DNA of 64,000 bases from the IMG/VR virus record IMGVR_UViG_3300047476_000597, positions 1-64,000 of that record; one strand, 5' to 3'. Positions 42,549-50,256 of the stretch are shown piece by piece; the first letter of the stretch is position 1; each line of letters begins with the position of its first letter. This stretch comes from a virus. The position numbers and the translations under genes were made by a program. The notes under the pieces were generated by a model. That model saw nothing but the letters and a program-made list of their open reading frames with translations. It did not search any database and had not been told where the DNA came from.

Positions 42549-42839
42549 TTATTGTTCTTTTTTGTTGTATCTACTAGAAAGATATTCTCTCATGTACTTT
42601 TGTTGTTCTGGTGATAGATTAGACAGATCTATTATAGGCTCTAACATGTTCTTCAGCTGGTCTATTTGTTGCTCTAAAGTATCTATTAGCTTATCTGCAT
42701 TCTTTTCTAGATTCTTGTAGGACTGTATTTGTTCTTCGTAGTCAGTCACCATCTTATTATAGCTGATTATAAACATAGCTACAACCCAACCAAAACCTGT
42801 TACTAAAATTCCTAATATTATTGTCTCTACTGTATTCAT
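42549..42839 (-). CDS. Membrane-anchored coiled-coil protein, 96 aa
   Basis: An N-terminal transmembrane helix (about 6-27) is followed by a coiled coil (30-65) and a globular end with L-S-P-E-Q-Q-K-Y. It could be a lysis or membrane-reorganising factor; nothing specific is visible. Confidence 0.75.
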   Translation of the reverse strand: MNTVETIILGILVTGFGWVVAMFIISYNKMVTDYEEQIQSYKNLEKNADKLIDTLEQQIDQLKNMLEPIIDLSNLSPEQQKYMREYLSSRYNKKEQ

Positions 42840-43039
42840 GATTTTTCTTTTTTATTGATTACCTCTATTTCAGCAAAAAGAAAAGAGCCAGCTATTAGTG
42901 CGAACAAACATAAGAACCTTGGAAACTCTCCCCATGTCCTAGGATCAAAAGACCAAAACAAAAAAGATGCTGCTGGATATATAATAGCTGCTATTATTAC
43001 TAAGAGTACTATTATCCTTTTTATTGTTATTGATTGCAT
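42836..43039 (-). CDS. Small membrane protein, two TM segments, 67 aa
   Basis: Two hydrophobic helices (about 7-27 and 40-57) around a short W-S-F-D-P-R-T-W-G loop. Positively charged start, lysine-rich end. Unknown role; adjacent to two other membrane genes. Confidence 0.75.
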   Translation of the reverse strand: MQSITIKRIIVLLVIIAAIIYPAASFLFWSFDPRTWGEFPRFLCLFALIAGSFLFAEIEVINKKEKS

Positions 43040-43233
43040 AGTTGTTCTTTTCTTTTGTTAAAAATTACTGTAGTATCTACTAGCTGTTTGTCTAACAGCT
43101 GTAGGGTTTTGTGTTGTACTATTGTTACCCCTTCAGGGTTAGAGAAAAGCTGATCTAGTTGTAGTTTTTCTATCTCATTCTCTGGAGTAAGAGCTATCTG
43201 GGTGATTCCATTACTTAATATATGTACTTTCAT
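43027..43233 (-). CDS. Hypothetical protein, 68 aa
   Basis: Mixed strand/helix small protein with no family match. The 3' end overlaps the membrane gene by 13 bases. Confidence 0.7.
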   Translation of the reverse strand: MKVHILSNGITQIALTPENEIEKLQLDQLFSNPEGVTIVQHKTLQLLDKQLVDTTVIFNKRKEQLCNQ

Positions 43234-43251
43234 ATTGTTTTCTTTTGTAGT

Positions 43252-43292
43252 TAAAAAAGAACACTAGGAGAGTAGTTATCTCTCAATAGTGT
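43252..43292 (-). terminator. Intrinsic terminator
   Basis: On the minus strand ACACTA...GAGAG pairs with CTCTC...TAGTGT (outer arms 43287-43292 with 43261-43266), followed by TCTTTTTT. It lies six bases after the stop of the secreted/anchored protein gene at 43298. Confidence 0.75.
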
Positions 43293-43297
43293 ATTAG

Positions 43298-43669
43298 TTA
43301 TGCTTGTTCTGGTATTGTTACTATACGATAGTTGTCATCTGTTAGCAGCTTTTCAGTTTGTCTTATAGTCATAGCTGTTATGGTAGCTGTTGCCAATTTT
43401 TCACACATCATAGCTAGTTCATGTTGCTTACGTAGTTGTTCACGTAATTGACGGATCTCAGTCAGCAGCCTCTTACTTTCTTGCTGTGCAGCTGTTCTAA
43501 TAGCTTTTTTCCTCTTATCACTAGCATAGGGACTGGCTATACCATTACGAATATACGTAGATTCTATAAACTCTCTACTAGGAGCTGGTTTAGGAGTTGG
43601 TGTGTATGCCATATTACCTATTGCGAATATGGTACCTGAGAATACGAGTACTGCTTTTGTGTTTTTCAT
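43298..43669 (-). CDS. Signal-anchor protein with coiled coil, 123 aa
   Basis: A hydrophobic N-terminus (V-L-V-F-S-G-T-I-F-A-I) precedes a proline-rich T-P-T-P-K-P-A-P linker, then a coiled coil of R, Q, L and E (about 55-88). The layout is like an inner-membrane spanin or a membrane-tethered structural protein, but no family match. It is followed by a terminator. Confidence 0.75.
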   Translation of the reverse strand: MKNTKAVLVFSGTIFAIGNMAYTPTPKPAPSREFIESTYIRNGIASPYASDKRKKAIRTAAQQESKRLLTEIRQLREQLRKQHELAMMCEKLATATITAMTIRQTEKLLTDDNYRIVTIPEQA

Positions 43670-43690
43670 TTTGTTTCTGTTTTTAGTTTG

Positions 43691-43765
43691 TTAATCAATG
43701 AATACCCAAGATGGGACATCTAGCTCTATTGCTAGTACTGATATTACTTCTTGTATACTACTCAT
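43691..43765 (-). CDS. Very small protein, 24 aa
   Basis: ATG at 43765 has a clear A-rich leader (AAAAACAAAACT) and reads 24 codons rich in hydrophobic and acidic residues (V-L-A-I-E-L-D-V-P-S-W-V-F-I-D) to TAA. It fills the gap between two genes. Support is only the leader and spacing. Confidence 0.45.
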   Translation of the reverse strand: MSSIQEVISVLAIELDVPSWVFID

Positions 43766-43775
43766 AGTTTTGTTT

Positions 43776-44525
43776 TTAGAGATTCTTTTTAATCTTTTCA
43801 ATGCAACCCATATATCCAGCGCAATCTACTAGACTGTCTACATGATTACCGTTATCTTTGTTAGCCCTACATATCTTTAACCATGCCATCATTAAACATA
43901 CCTGCTCTGGTGTGACAGCTGTATGTACTATTGTAGACCAACCAGTAGCTATATCTGCAAAATTCTCTGATGCACTACCATACTCTTTTTCCCGGTCTCC
44001 ATATATAAGACCTTTAGCTGTATCTAAAATAGTATGACCAGCTGCAGTACTGTTTATTGAGTCTGTTTTTGTTGTTTTTTGTCTATCAGCTGCTCTTTCT
44101 ATTACTTCTAGTATTTGTGGTCTGTACCAGTACCAGTCTGTTTTATCAGGCAACCACAGCTGAACATCTCCATGAGTACCTATTATTTTTACTTCTTGTG
44201 GCTGTCCCATGCATAGTTCCATTGCACCATTCCAACCATGAATACCATTATCCTTGCTTATTACTCTTACTATATCACCCGGTTGTAGCTGTAACCTATC
44301 TGGTGCTTCTTGGTTTGTTTCTTCTAGGAGTATACACTGTGGTTTGCTATGTTTAGGCCAGAAAGGAATAGCCTTTACTCCATTATCCATTTTTACTAAC
44401 CATACAGCTCCATCATCATCTAGTACTGTTCCTTCATTAATACCACCTCTTACGTATTTTGGATTATCATCTATATACTCATCTGTCAGTTTTACTTTTC
44501 TACCTATGTAGCTTGTTGTGCTCAT
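43776..44525 (-). CDS. DUF6378-like protein with N-terminal SH3-like part, 249 aa
   Basis: The first half has repeated beta-segments with G-G, R-V and I-P turns (about 5-125) like tandem SH3/KOW-type domains. The C-terminal 95 residues contain G-D-R-E-K-E-Y-G-S-A-S-E-N-F, then M-M-A-W-L-K-I-C-R and D-S-L-V-D-C-A-G-Y, which is the DUF6378 pattern and resembles all-helical NTP pyrophosphohydrolases. A nucleotide-pool role is inferred. Confidence 0.75.
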   Translation of the reverse strand: MSTTSYIGRKVKLTDEYIDDNPKYVRGGINEGTVLDDDGAVWLVKMDNGVKAIPFWPKHSKPQCILLEETNQEAPDRLQLQPGDIVRVISKDNGIHGWNGAMELCMGQPQEVKIIGTHGDVQLWLPDKTDWYWYRPQILEVIERAADRQKTTKTDSINSTAAGHTILDTAKGLIYGDREKEYGSASENFADIATGWSTIVHTAVTPEQVCLMMAWLKICRANKDNGNHVDSLVDCAGYMGCIEKIKKNL

Positions 44526-44537
44526 TGTTTTATGTTT

Positions 44538-44867
44538 TTAGTTGTTTACTTCATAGATTCCTAACCATATGTCTCCATTATCAGCTACATAGCTGCCTGC
44601 TATAGAGAACACCGGTTTTCTTGTTTGTTGTTTCAGCTGCACTAATCCCCAATCTACCAATAGCTGGTTGTTACATAGCCAGTTGTAGTACCATTCTTCA
44701 TGCTTGATTATATACCTGAATGTTTTCCCTGAGAACTTGCCATATGGTAGGACTGCATCTAGGTTATACTCATGTATCCTGTGGTCCATTGGAGTACCTT
44801 TCTTATACTGTACTGGTTGTGTACTCGTATTTGTATTGACAGCTGCTGGTTTTTTGGGTAGTTTCAT
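44538..44867 (-). CDS. ExoX C-terminal-like domain protein, 109 aa
   Basis: Residues about 38-80 read L-P-Y-G-K-F-S-G-K-T-F-R-Y-I, then W-Y-Y-N-W-L, the small module found at the C-terminus of exodeoxyribonuclease X-like proteins and in DUF3820. The start at 44867 overlaps the upstream gene by 65 bases. The ATG at 44789 avoids this and may be the real start. A DNA- or protein-binding role is inferred. Confidence 0.7.
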   Translation of the reverse strand: MKLPKKPAAVNTNTSTQPVQYKKGTPMDHRIHEYNLDAVLPYGKFSGKTFRYIIKHEEWYYNWLCNNQLLVDWGLVQLKQQTRKPVFSIAGSYVADNGDIWLGIYEVNN

Positions 44868-45120
44868 AGTACTCTTTTATTTTGTAGTATGTACGCAATA
44901 TTTCTATTCTGTCATCTGTTACTGCTTTATGCATATGCTCTATTGAGTTATACTTTATCATTACAGCTGTGTATCGTTCTCTTATATCAGTTCTTGCTTT
45001 GTGTATTTCTTCTTGTATACCAGCTATCTGTCCTGTCTTATTAGCTACATACATTGCCATACAACCATTTAATATTGTTACAATTGCTGATATTATTAGC
45101 ACTGCTATTTCTATTGTCAT
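44803..45120 (-). CDS. Membrane-anchored protein, 105 aa
   Basis: One N-terminal transmembrane helix (residues 4-25, with a G-C-M-A-M turn) is followed by a charged helical region and a tyrosine/serine-rich tail. It overlaps the next gene by 65 bases if that gene's long start is used. Unknown function. Confidence 0.75.
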   Translation of the reverse strand: MTIEIAVLIISAIVTILNGCMAMYVANKTGQIAGIQEEIHKARTDIRERYTAVMIKYNSIEHMHKAVTDDRIEILRTYYKIKEYYETTQKTSSCQYKYEYTTSTV

Positions 45121-45272
45121 TATGTTGTGTTTTTGTTGTTATTTTTTTCTTTATACCCTACACTTAAACATACAACGAGTAACAGGCTACCTGTTATCCA
45201 GTGATTATTCATATACAGAGCTGTTGAGCATATTATATCTACTACTACGATTGTTCATATTAGTATTTTCAT
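45120..45272 (-). pseudogene. Small membrane-protein gene with in-frame TGA at codon 6
   Basis: ATG at 45272 (leader AAACACAATATA) is followed by M-K-I-L-I, a TGA (45255-45257), and then 44 open codons to a TAA that overlaps the next ATG (TAATG). Read through, the product would be a two-TM protein (V-V-V-D-I-I-C-S, L-L-L-V-V-C-L-S). TGG at the stop would fit the hydrophobic context. Alternatively translation could start at the internal ATG at codon 21, giving 30 residues. Confidence 0.5.
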
Positions 45273-45284
45273 TATATTGTGTTT

Positions 45285-45323
45285 TAAAAAAGACTCCTGC
45301 TACCATATAGATAACAGGAGTCT
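45285..45323 (-). terminator. Strong intrinsic terminator
   Basis: Minus-strand stem AGACTCCTG/CAGGAGTCT (9 bp, 45323-45315 with 45299-45291), with a 15-base loop, followed by TTTTTT. It follows the gene at 45340 by about 16 bases. Confidence 0.85.
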
Positions 45324-45339
45324 ATTGCTGAATATACTA

Positions 45340-45711
45340 TTAGTCTTGTACCCTCATTGCTTTCCAGTTTGGAAACAGTTGGTTTCTATACTCTTTCAGA
45401 CGAGCCAGACCTTTTTCATAACCTTCTATTTCTTGGTCTTTTTTAGCCAGTTCTGACCAATCTACACTAGTAGTATCTAACATGGTCTCACGGAATCTAC
45501 GAGTTTTGTCCAGTTGTCTAGCAGTTTTTTCGATACTATCTGACAATGTACTCAGGTTGTCCACACAGGCATACTGCAGCTGTTGTTCTTCTCTCTCCTG
45601 GGCAGATTGTTTCAGGATCTGTTCGTAGGTTAACACTGGTGCCGTAGCTACTACTGTTTTCGATGTTGCTGATACAGCTGTCTTGTTGCGGTTGTTGTTT
45701 GTTGTTGCCAT
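45340..45711 (-). CDS. Hypothetical protein, 123 aa
   Basis: Asparagine/threonine-rich, disordered-looking first 25 residues followed by a helical charged region (S-I-E-K-T-A-R-Q-L-D-K-T-R-R-F-R). The start has a good ACCAAACAACAAACA leader. An overlapping frame of the upstream gene runs 176 bases into it. The strong terminator right after it suggests it is well expressed. Confidence 0.75.
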   Translation of the reverse strand: MATTNNNRNKTAVSATSKTVVATAPVLTYEQILKQSAQEREEQQLQYACVDNLSTLSDSIEKTARQLDKTRRFRETMLDTTSVDWSELAKKDQEIEGYEKGLARLKEYRNQLFPNWKAMRVQD

Positions 45712-47203
45712 TGTTTGTTGTTTGGTTTTTTGTTTTGTTATTAGTTGTATTATCGTCTTTTTCTTTACTGCTTTTTGGCCACGATCTGTGGTCTGGTACC
45801 CAGTGACCAGAGTTTATGTATTCATCTATTTCTTTTGCTGTGTAGTCCCAATCAGTGAGACCTTTTGCTGTTTCTACTTTGTATAGATTGTTTGAGTGTT
45901 CTCTTATATACCAACCACCAGAGTTATCCCCTGGTATACAGTACTTATCACTTACTTTCCATTTTCTATTAGCTGTCTCTTTCTGCTTACTAATATATTC
46001 TTCAGCAGCTTCAAAGGTACTGAACAGCAGTTTATTATGGTCTTTATGGTTCTCTTTATCTGTATGCAGTACTTTATTACCATTTTCATTACCATACCAG
46101 CTACCGTCTGGATTCAGCCACCATACTATATCCCCTTCATACACTCTAACACCATCAGTAGTAACAATAAACCATTTCTCTACAGCTGGTTCTTCTGTGT
46201 AGTGTACTATATCAACACCGGTACCATTTTCTCCACTAAACATAGCTGTTCTATCTCCACTATCAAGATTTACCCAGTAAAGAGAATCAGTAGTAAAAGC
46301 CATATTGTCTACAGTTCCTATACATCCTTCGTAAGCACCTCTTACAACCTTTACTCTATCACCTTCCTTGAACATCCTTTTTTTTACAGCTGCTTGCTCT
46401 GCTTGGTTGTCTGGTGCTGTGAGGATCTGTTTCCAGAGTTCGTAGGGTACTATTGGTAGTTCTGTATTAGCATTACTATAGTTATGAGAGTCTATACGTT
46501 TTGAGTTTTTTACATGGTACCATTTATGAGCACCAGATATACCATTACGCTTTCTCATACTATTAAAAAACTCAACAAACTCTGTATTATCTTCACCTGG
46601 CCACGGATTCTCTACATAATACTCATCTGGTAGTACATCACCATCCCATATGTATGATTCTGGTTTACCAAGAGCTACAGGCTTATCTTGTGTAACAGAT
46701 GCTATTTCTTCAGGAGTAGCTGGTCTTAGGTTTTTTGCTGTGTAGTTTATCCTATATTTATTAGGAGATATTGGGACTTCTGCTCCATTATTTAAAGCTG
46801 TTACTATACATCCTCCAGTTTCTTTATCTACTGGTATTTGTACTATATATCCTACAGCTTCTTGTTTACGACTCCAATCAGTAGTTAATATATGCTCTGT
46901 TACTACCACCCAATCACCTATTTCATACTCTATTGTTCCTTGATACTGTTGTAAGAACTGAGCAGCTGTTAGTGTATCAGATTGGTACTTACTACCTCTC
47001 AACAGTGTTTTATTGTTTTCTGTAATCACTACAGGTAGAATATCCTCCTCTGCATACTCTTTTACAGTTTCAGTAGGAGTACTGCCACTACCCCACATCC
47101 ATCCAGCATCTTCAAACACCTGCATTACATCTTTCCATTCTTGTTCCCCATTGAGGGTTATCCTTAATCCTTCAGGAATAGGAGGAGCGTTTGTTCTTTT
47201 CAT
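45536..47203 (-). CDS. Large multi-domain hypothetical protein, 555 aa
   Basis: Repeated beta-rich units with D-R-V-K-V-V, G-D-I-V-W-W, G-D-W-V-V and G-D-R-T turns suggest several KOW/SH3-like domains, and the family is not recognised. After about residue 495 the sequence becomes asparagine/glutamine-rich, and the last 58 codons overlap the next gene in another frame. The natural end may be near 45711 with the real stop lost. Confidence 0.75.
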   Translation of the reverse strand: MKRTNAPPIPEGLRITLNGEQEWKDVMQVFEDAGWMWGSGSTPTETVKEYAEEDILPVVITENNKTLLRGSKYQSDTLTAAQFLQQYQGTIEYEIGDWVVVTEHILTTDWSRKQEAVGYIVQIPVDKETGGCIVTALNNGAEVPISPNKYRINYTAKNLRPATPEEIASVTQDKPVALGKPESYIWDGDVLPDEYYVENPWPGEDNTEFVEFFNSMRKRNGISGAHKWYHVKNSKRIDSHNYSNANTELPIVPYELWKQILTAPDNQAEQAAVKKRMFKEGDRVKVVRGAYEGCIGTVDNMAFTTDSLYWVNLDSGDRTAMFSGENGTGVDIVHYTEEPAVEKWFIVTTDGVRVYEGDIVWWLNPDGSWYGNENGNKVLHTDKENHKDHNKLLFSTFEAAEEYISKQKETANRKWKVSDKYCIPGDNSGGWYIREHSNNLYKVETAKGLTDWDYTAKEIDEYINSGHWVPDHRSWPKSSKEKDDNTTNNKTKNQTTNNGNNKQQPQQDSCISNIENSSSYGTSVNLRTDPETICPGERRTTAAVCLCGQPEYIVR

Positions 47204-47214
47204 ATTGGTTGTTT

Positions 47215-47424
47215 TTATTCGTTAACAATAGTATTACTATCTTGTTCTGTGTCTAGCACATACCCTCAGCGCATATAACTATCAGCAGCAGTTGCAGGAT
47301 GTATTTGCTCATTTTCTCTACTGTATTTTTTACCTATTGACCAACCAGAACCATAACCGTCGTCATAACCAGCTCTATAGGCTTCTCTTATTAGATTGTA
47401 CACATCTTTGCTTACAGCTGTCAT
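47215..47424 (-). pseudogene. Small gene with in-frame TGA after 52 codons
   Basis: ATG at 47424 reads 52 codons (V-Y-N-L-I-R-E-A-Y-R-A-G-Y-D-D-G-Y-G, a pattern common in small phage proteins). It then meets TGA (47266-47268), and the frame stays open 16 more codons to TAA. A TGG would give M-R-W-G-Y-V-L. A simple 52-aa protein that ends at TGA is also possible. Confidence 0.55.
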
Positions 47425-47828
47425 ATCGTTTGGTTTTGTTTTTTCTGTTCAATATACGTAATAACATCTTCTATATCCTCATCAGAGAGATACGTAATAT
47501 TCTCTAGTATAACATGGATACTGTTGATGTAGTCTTCAGCCAGATCTTTTGCTATAGTGTTCCAGGTGCCGGGTTCAATAACCTTCATCATCTTAGGTAT
47601 CATACTGTCCAGCTGTCTCATAGTGTCTGCAGCTACTACAGTGAGATCTACGAATCCTGTAGCTTTGTTCTTTTTAGCCTGTTCTCTGTAGAATAACAAG
47701 GTCTCACTAGTGCGTATGTCATCCAGAGTCTTTCTGAACAGCTGTCTTTCTATGAACAGTCTCTTATAAGAGTCAGCTAGTATCTTTCGTCTGGTCTCAG
47801 TAATCTGTGAGTAGTCCGTTATCTTCAT
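47421..47828 (-). CDS. Hypothetical helical protein, 135 aa
   Basis: Mostly helical (Q-I-T-E-T-R-R-K-I-L, R-K-T-L-D-D-I-R-T). An acidic C-terminal stretch (D-E-D-I-E-D-V-I-T-Y-I) precedes a K-K-Q tail. Unknown family; coupled to both neighbours by ATGA overlaps. Confidence 0.75.
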   Translation of the reverse strand: MKITDYSQITETRRKILADSYKRLFIERQLFRKTLDDIRTSETLLFYREQAKKNKATGFVDLTVVAADTMRQLDSMIPKMMKVIEPGTWNTIAKDLAEDYINSIHVILENITYLSDEDIEDVITYIEQKKQNQTI

Positions 47829-47956
47829 TGTCTGTTTTCTTTGTGTATTTTAATAAGAGCCCATAATAGTACAGCTAACAGTAAAAAAGCAGCTGCACCC
47901 ACTGTCTGTATTATTGTGTTTTTATCTACGTATTGTATTGTGATATATAGTGTCAT
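47825..47956 (-). CDS. Single-TM small protein, 43 aa
   Basis: One hydrophobic helix (residues 19-36, A-A-A-F-L-L-L-A-V-L-L-W-A-L-I) with a charged C-terminus. The start has a normal leader and the stop overlaps the next ATG (ATGA). Could be a small membrane or lysis protein. Confidence 0.7.
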   Translation of the reverse strand: MTLYITIQYVDKNTIIQTVGAAAFLLLAVLLWALIKIHKENRQ

Positions 47957-47957
47957 G

Positions 47958-48254
47958 TTATTTGTTTTTAACCAGTTTCCATATACAATACAGCTGGTGT
48001 GTTGTTAATTCTGTATATGTTCCTTGTCTACCAAGATAATCATCTGATGCTTCTCCATTAACCCACATAGGGGGACTACTAGACCATCCATTTTCACATA
48101 GCCAATCAGCAAACTCAATAGCATTATTAGCTTCTTTTTGTTCTTGCCACTTTACTCCTTTGTGGAAAGATTCTGATGCAACTATTTGATTATCTGGAAA
48201 AGCATAATATTTTTTCCATTTATCTGCAGCTGCTTCTATTGTCTCTTTATTCAT
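47958..48254 (-). CDS. Hypothetical phage protein, 98 aa (GVKWQ type)
   Basis: The phrase S-F-H-K-G-V-K-W-Q-E-Q and W-L-C-E-N-G-W are shared by many small phage proteins of unknown function. The next upstream protein has a similar helical repeat in its C-terminus, so the two may be related. Eight-base overlap. Confidence 0.8.
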   Translation of the reverse strand: MNKETIEAAADKWKKYYAFPDNQIVASESFHKGVKWQEQKEANNAIEFADWLCENGWSSSPPMWVNGEASDDYLGRQGTYTELTTHQLYCIWKLVKNK

Positions 48255-49002
48255 ATCCTAGATCTTTTAGTGCTTGTTTGTAACCTTCTTCATAACCACA
48301 ACAATAATCTTGCTTGGCCCATTCTTCTTTTTGCTCATCATGTAGCTCTGTATTAAAACTACCAGCTAACCATTCTGTAGCCGATTCTTCTGCTTTCTTT
48401 TCTATCTCTTCATCAGTAGGAATAGATGGTTTGTCAATACTCTTGTGTATCAGTTTACTATTTCGAGGTTTGATTGGTTCAAAATCAACACCATCATATG
48501 CAGATATAGGAAACTCTAATAGTAGATTACCTTGACGATCAACATCAGGTTCTGTATTATCGCTACAATTACAATGTGTTTGTTTTTCGCACCCTGATAA
48601 AGAGTCGCCATTCTTACACCAATAAAGCATATCAACACTACCTTCTCCAGGTGTACCAGCATCTATCCAAGCTTGTATTGTTTCTTTAGAGATTGGTAGA
48701 GTACCTTCTATCTGTGGATAACTAGCTATTATTTTCTTTACCCAACATCTAGGTATACAGCCACCAGACCTACTGATTATAGCTTTATCAAAGCCTTCAG
48801 TAATATCTTTCTCTAAAAAAGAATCTCCTGATTGTATCTCATCATCACTAAGAACTAGCAGCTGTTGTGCTTGCCAATCTACATCTATGCAGCTTTTTAT
48901 TGCTATAGAATACTCTTTGTTTGTATTATCAAACAATAGATCACCCTCACTCCAACGTTTCTTATTCAGTGGAATAGTTACTATCTGTACTGTCTTTTTC
49001 AT
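48247..49002 (-). CDS. Hypothetical protein with cysteine cluster, 251 aa
   Basis: N-terminal part has beta-like segments. Around residues 128-145 a C-K-N-G-x4-C-E-x3-H-C-N-C cluster could bind metal. The C-terminal helix is typical of small phage proteins (C-C-G-Y-E-E-G-Y-K-Q-A). Candidate -7 element TATCTTTA lies just upstream on the minus strand (49023-49030), between the tmRNA terminator and this gene. Confidence 0.75.
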   Translation of the reverse strand: MKKTVQIVTIPLNKKRWSEGDLLFDNTNKEYSIAIKSCIDVDWQAQQLLVLSDDEIQSGDSFLEKDITEGFDKAIISRSGGCIPRCWVKKIIASYPQIEGTLPISKETIQAWIDAGTPGEGSVDMLYWCKNGDSLSGCEKQTHCNCSDNTEPDVDRQGNLLLEFPISAYDGVDFEPIKPRNSKLIHKSIDKPSIPTDEEIEKKAEESATEWLAGSFNTELHDEQKEEWAKQDYCCGYEEGYKQALKDLGYE

Positions 49003-49036
49003 GTTTATTGTTTTTTAGTGTAAAGATATAATAAGA

Positions 49037-49075
49037 ATAAAAAAGAGAGTAGTGATCGAACAACACTGCTCTCTT
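49037..49075 (-). terminator. Intrinsic terminator after the tmRNA
   Basis: Minus-strand stem AAGAGAG-CAGTG / CACTA-CTCTCTT (arms 49069-49075 and 49043-49049), followed by TTTTTTA. It lies about 68 bases after the tmRNA 3' end and closes that transcription unit. Confidence 0.85.
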
Positions 49076-49142
49076 AGTTTGTCGGCATACGTTTGTCAGG
49101 AGACAACACTCATGTATACCTGTATAGCCATGGCAGCTATTG

Positions 49143-49519
49143 TGGAACCGACGGGAGTCGAACCCGTGTCCAAACGATTTTCCTCTCAAAAAAGTTACGA
49201 CTATGACTTGTTTTTACTCTGCTGTCTTCAGAGATGCTTGTGTAGCTGTTATGTTATTCGGACAACTGCTACTGTACTTTTCCTTCCCTGTGAGTTATAC
49301 ACTCAGGTATGTGTTTTGAATTAGGCTGCTACTGCAAACTCACCATACATTACTGGAGCATTTGCAAAAGCAAGATTAATTAGTCTTGCACCTTCTTCTT
49401 GACGAGCAACTTTTTTGTTGTTTGCATCTATTGTTTGAATCTATTTATTTAAAGGACTACATCCTTGTCCTTAGTCGCCTTTTCTACTATACTAGTCGCT
49501 GTCAAAACCAAACGGCCCC
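49143..49519 (-). ncRNA. ssrA: Phage-encoded tmRNA (transfer-messenger RNA)
   Basis: The 5' GGGGCCG (49513-49519) pairs with the 3' CGGTTCC (49144-49150), forming the 7-bp acceptor stem. The discriminator is A (49143) and CCA is not encoded. A perfect 5-bp T stem with TTCGACT loop lies at 49151-49167, and a shortened D-like arm GGTTTTGACAGCGACT follows the 5' strand. The tag frame begins at a probable GCA resume codon (49423-49425) and ends V-A-A then TAA (49321-49323): up to 34 residues, starting A-N-N-K-K-V and ending E-F-A-V-A-A. It rescues stalled ribosomes and tags their products. Confidence 0.93.
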
Positions 49520-49530
49520 ATATTGTTTTA

Positions 49531-49680
49531 CTAGTTTAATGAAAACAAAGATACGCTAATTCCTGTAGCTGTCACAATATATACCATTTCATACAGCTGA
49601 TCATCTTCTGAGAATGGTATCAGGTAGCTGTCTATGTTGTATATGCACCAGATATTAAGGTATCTTTGTTTAGTTGTCAT
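49531..49680 (-). CDS. Small protein overlapping the tmRNA promoter, 49 aa
   Basis: ATG at 49680 has a normal leader and reads 49 codons to TAG. The protein is mixed strand/helix with two acidic residues in a row (S-E-D-D-Q). The tmRNA -7 promoter element lies inside its last codons. Unknown function. Confidence 0.65.
   Translation of the reverse strand: MTTKQRYLNIWCIYNIDSYLIPFSEDDQLYEMVYIVTATGISVSLFSLN
49546..49553 (-). promoter_or_regulatory. tmRNA promoter -7 element, TATCTTTG
   Basis: TATCTTTG is placed about 27 bases upstream of the mature tmRNA 5' end, with a TTG about 21 bases further upstream, close to the known Bacteroidota -33/-7 spacing. It sits within the 3' end of the small gene at 49531. 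Confidence 0.75.
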
Positions 49681-49690
49681 ATTGTTTATA

Positions 49691-49945
49691 TTAATCTACA
49701 TTAAAAGAAATTACAGTTGTCCCTGTTAGTGGTGTGAAACAATCTTTTGCCCAGGCATTAATATACTCTCCTATTTGTGGATCACCAGACATAGTATCTA
49801 CTAATAATGTTCCACTAAACTCTTCTTTACTATGTTTTCCATTTGTCAGTACTATTTTTTCTCCATTTGTAGTTTTGAATCTTACTAACATAACTTTATC
49901 CCAATTTATGTTCTCTTTCTTGTTTGTTATTAGTTCTGTTGTCAT
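49691..49945 (-). CDS. Hypothetical protein, 84 aa
   Basis: Beta-rich soluble protein with G-D-P-Q-I-G-E-Y-I-N-A-W and a terminal V-I-S-F-N-V-D. Unknown family. Confidence 0.75.
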   Translation of the reverse strand: MTTELITNKKENINWDKVMLVRFKTTNGEKIVLTNGKHSKEEFSGTLLVDTMSGDPQIGEYINAWAKDCFTPLTGTTVISFNVD

Positions 49946-50007
49946 TTTGTTGTTTTTATTATTGATTGTTGTTATACATATGCACTATAGCGAAAGATTC
50001 ACGCTTT

Positions 50008-50253
50008 TTACCTATATAGAGGGTCACTGTGAGATGGTAGAAACACTGTTGCTTCGGTGGTTATACCATTGCTGCTGAACGTATCTATCAGTATTGTTTG
50101 ACCTTCCTCTTCTACATAAGATAGTAGCTCTATTAGAGTACTTTTCTTACAGCTGCCTGCTATTTTGATGATTGCTTTTCTCCTGCCTAGATATACTACA
50201 TCTATTAGAGTAATGTATTTACTCAGTGTGTTGAGTGTTGATGTTTGTTTCAT
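50008..50253 (-). CDS. Hypothetical protein, 81 aa
   Basis: Strand/helix mixture with K-A-I-I-K-I-A-G-S-C-K-K-S. It ends in S-D-P-L-Y-R. Unknown family. Confidence 0.75.
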   Translation of the reverse strand: MKQTSTLNTLSKYITLIDVVYLGRRKAIIKIAGSCKKSTLIELLSYVEEEGQTILIDTFSSNGITTEATVFLPSHSDPLYR

Positions 50254-50256
50254 ATA

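Noticed and set aside
48962-49189. A 75-codon leftward frame covering the tmRNA 3' end
   Set aside because: It is an accidental frame through the tRNA-like domain and terminator of the tmRNA.
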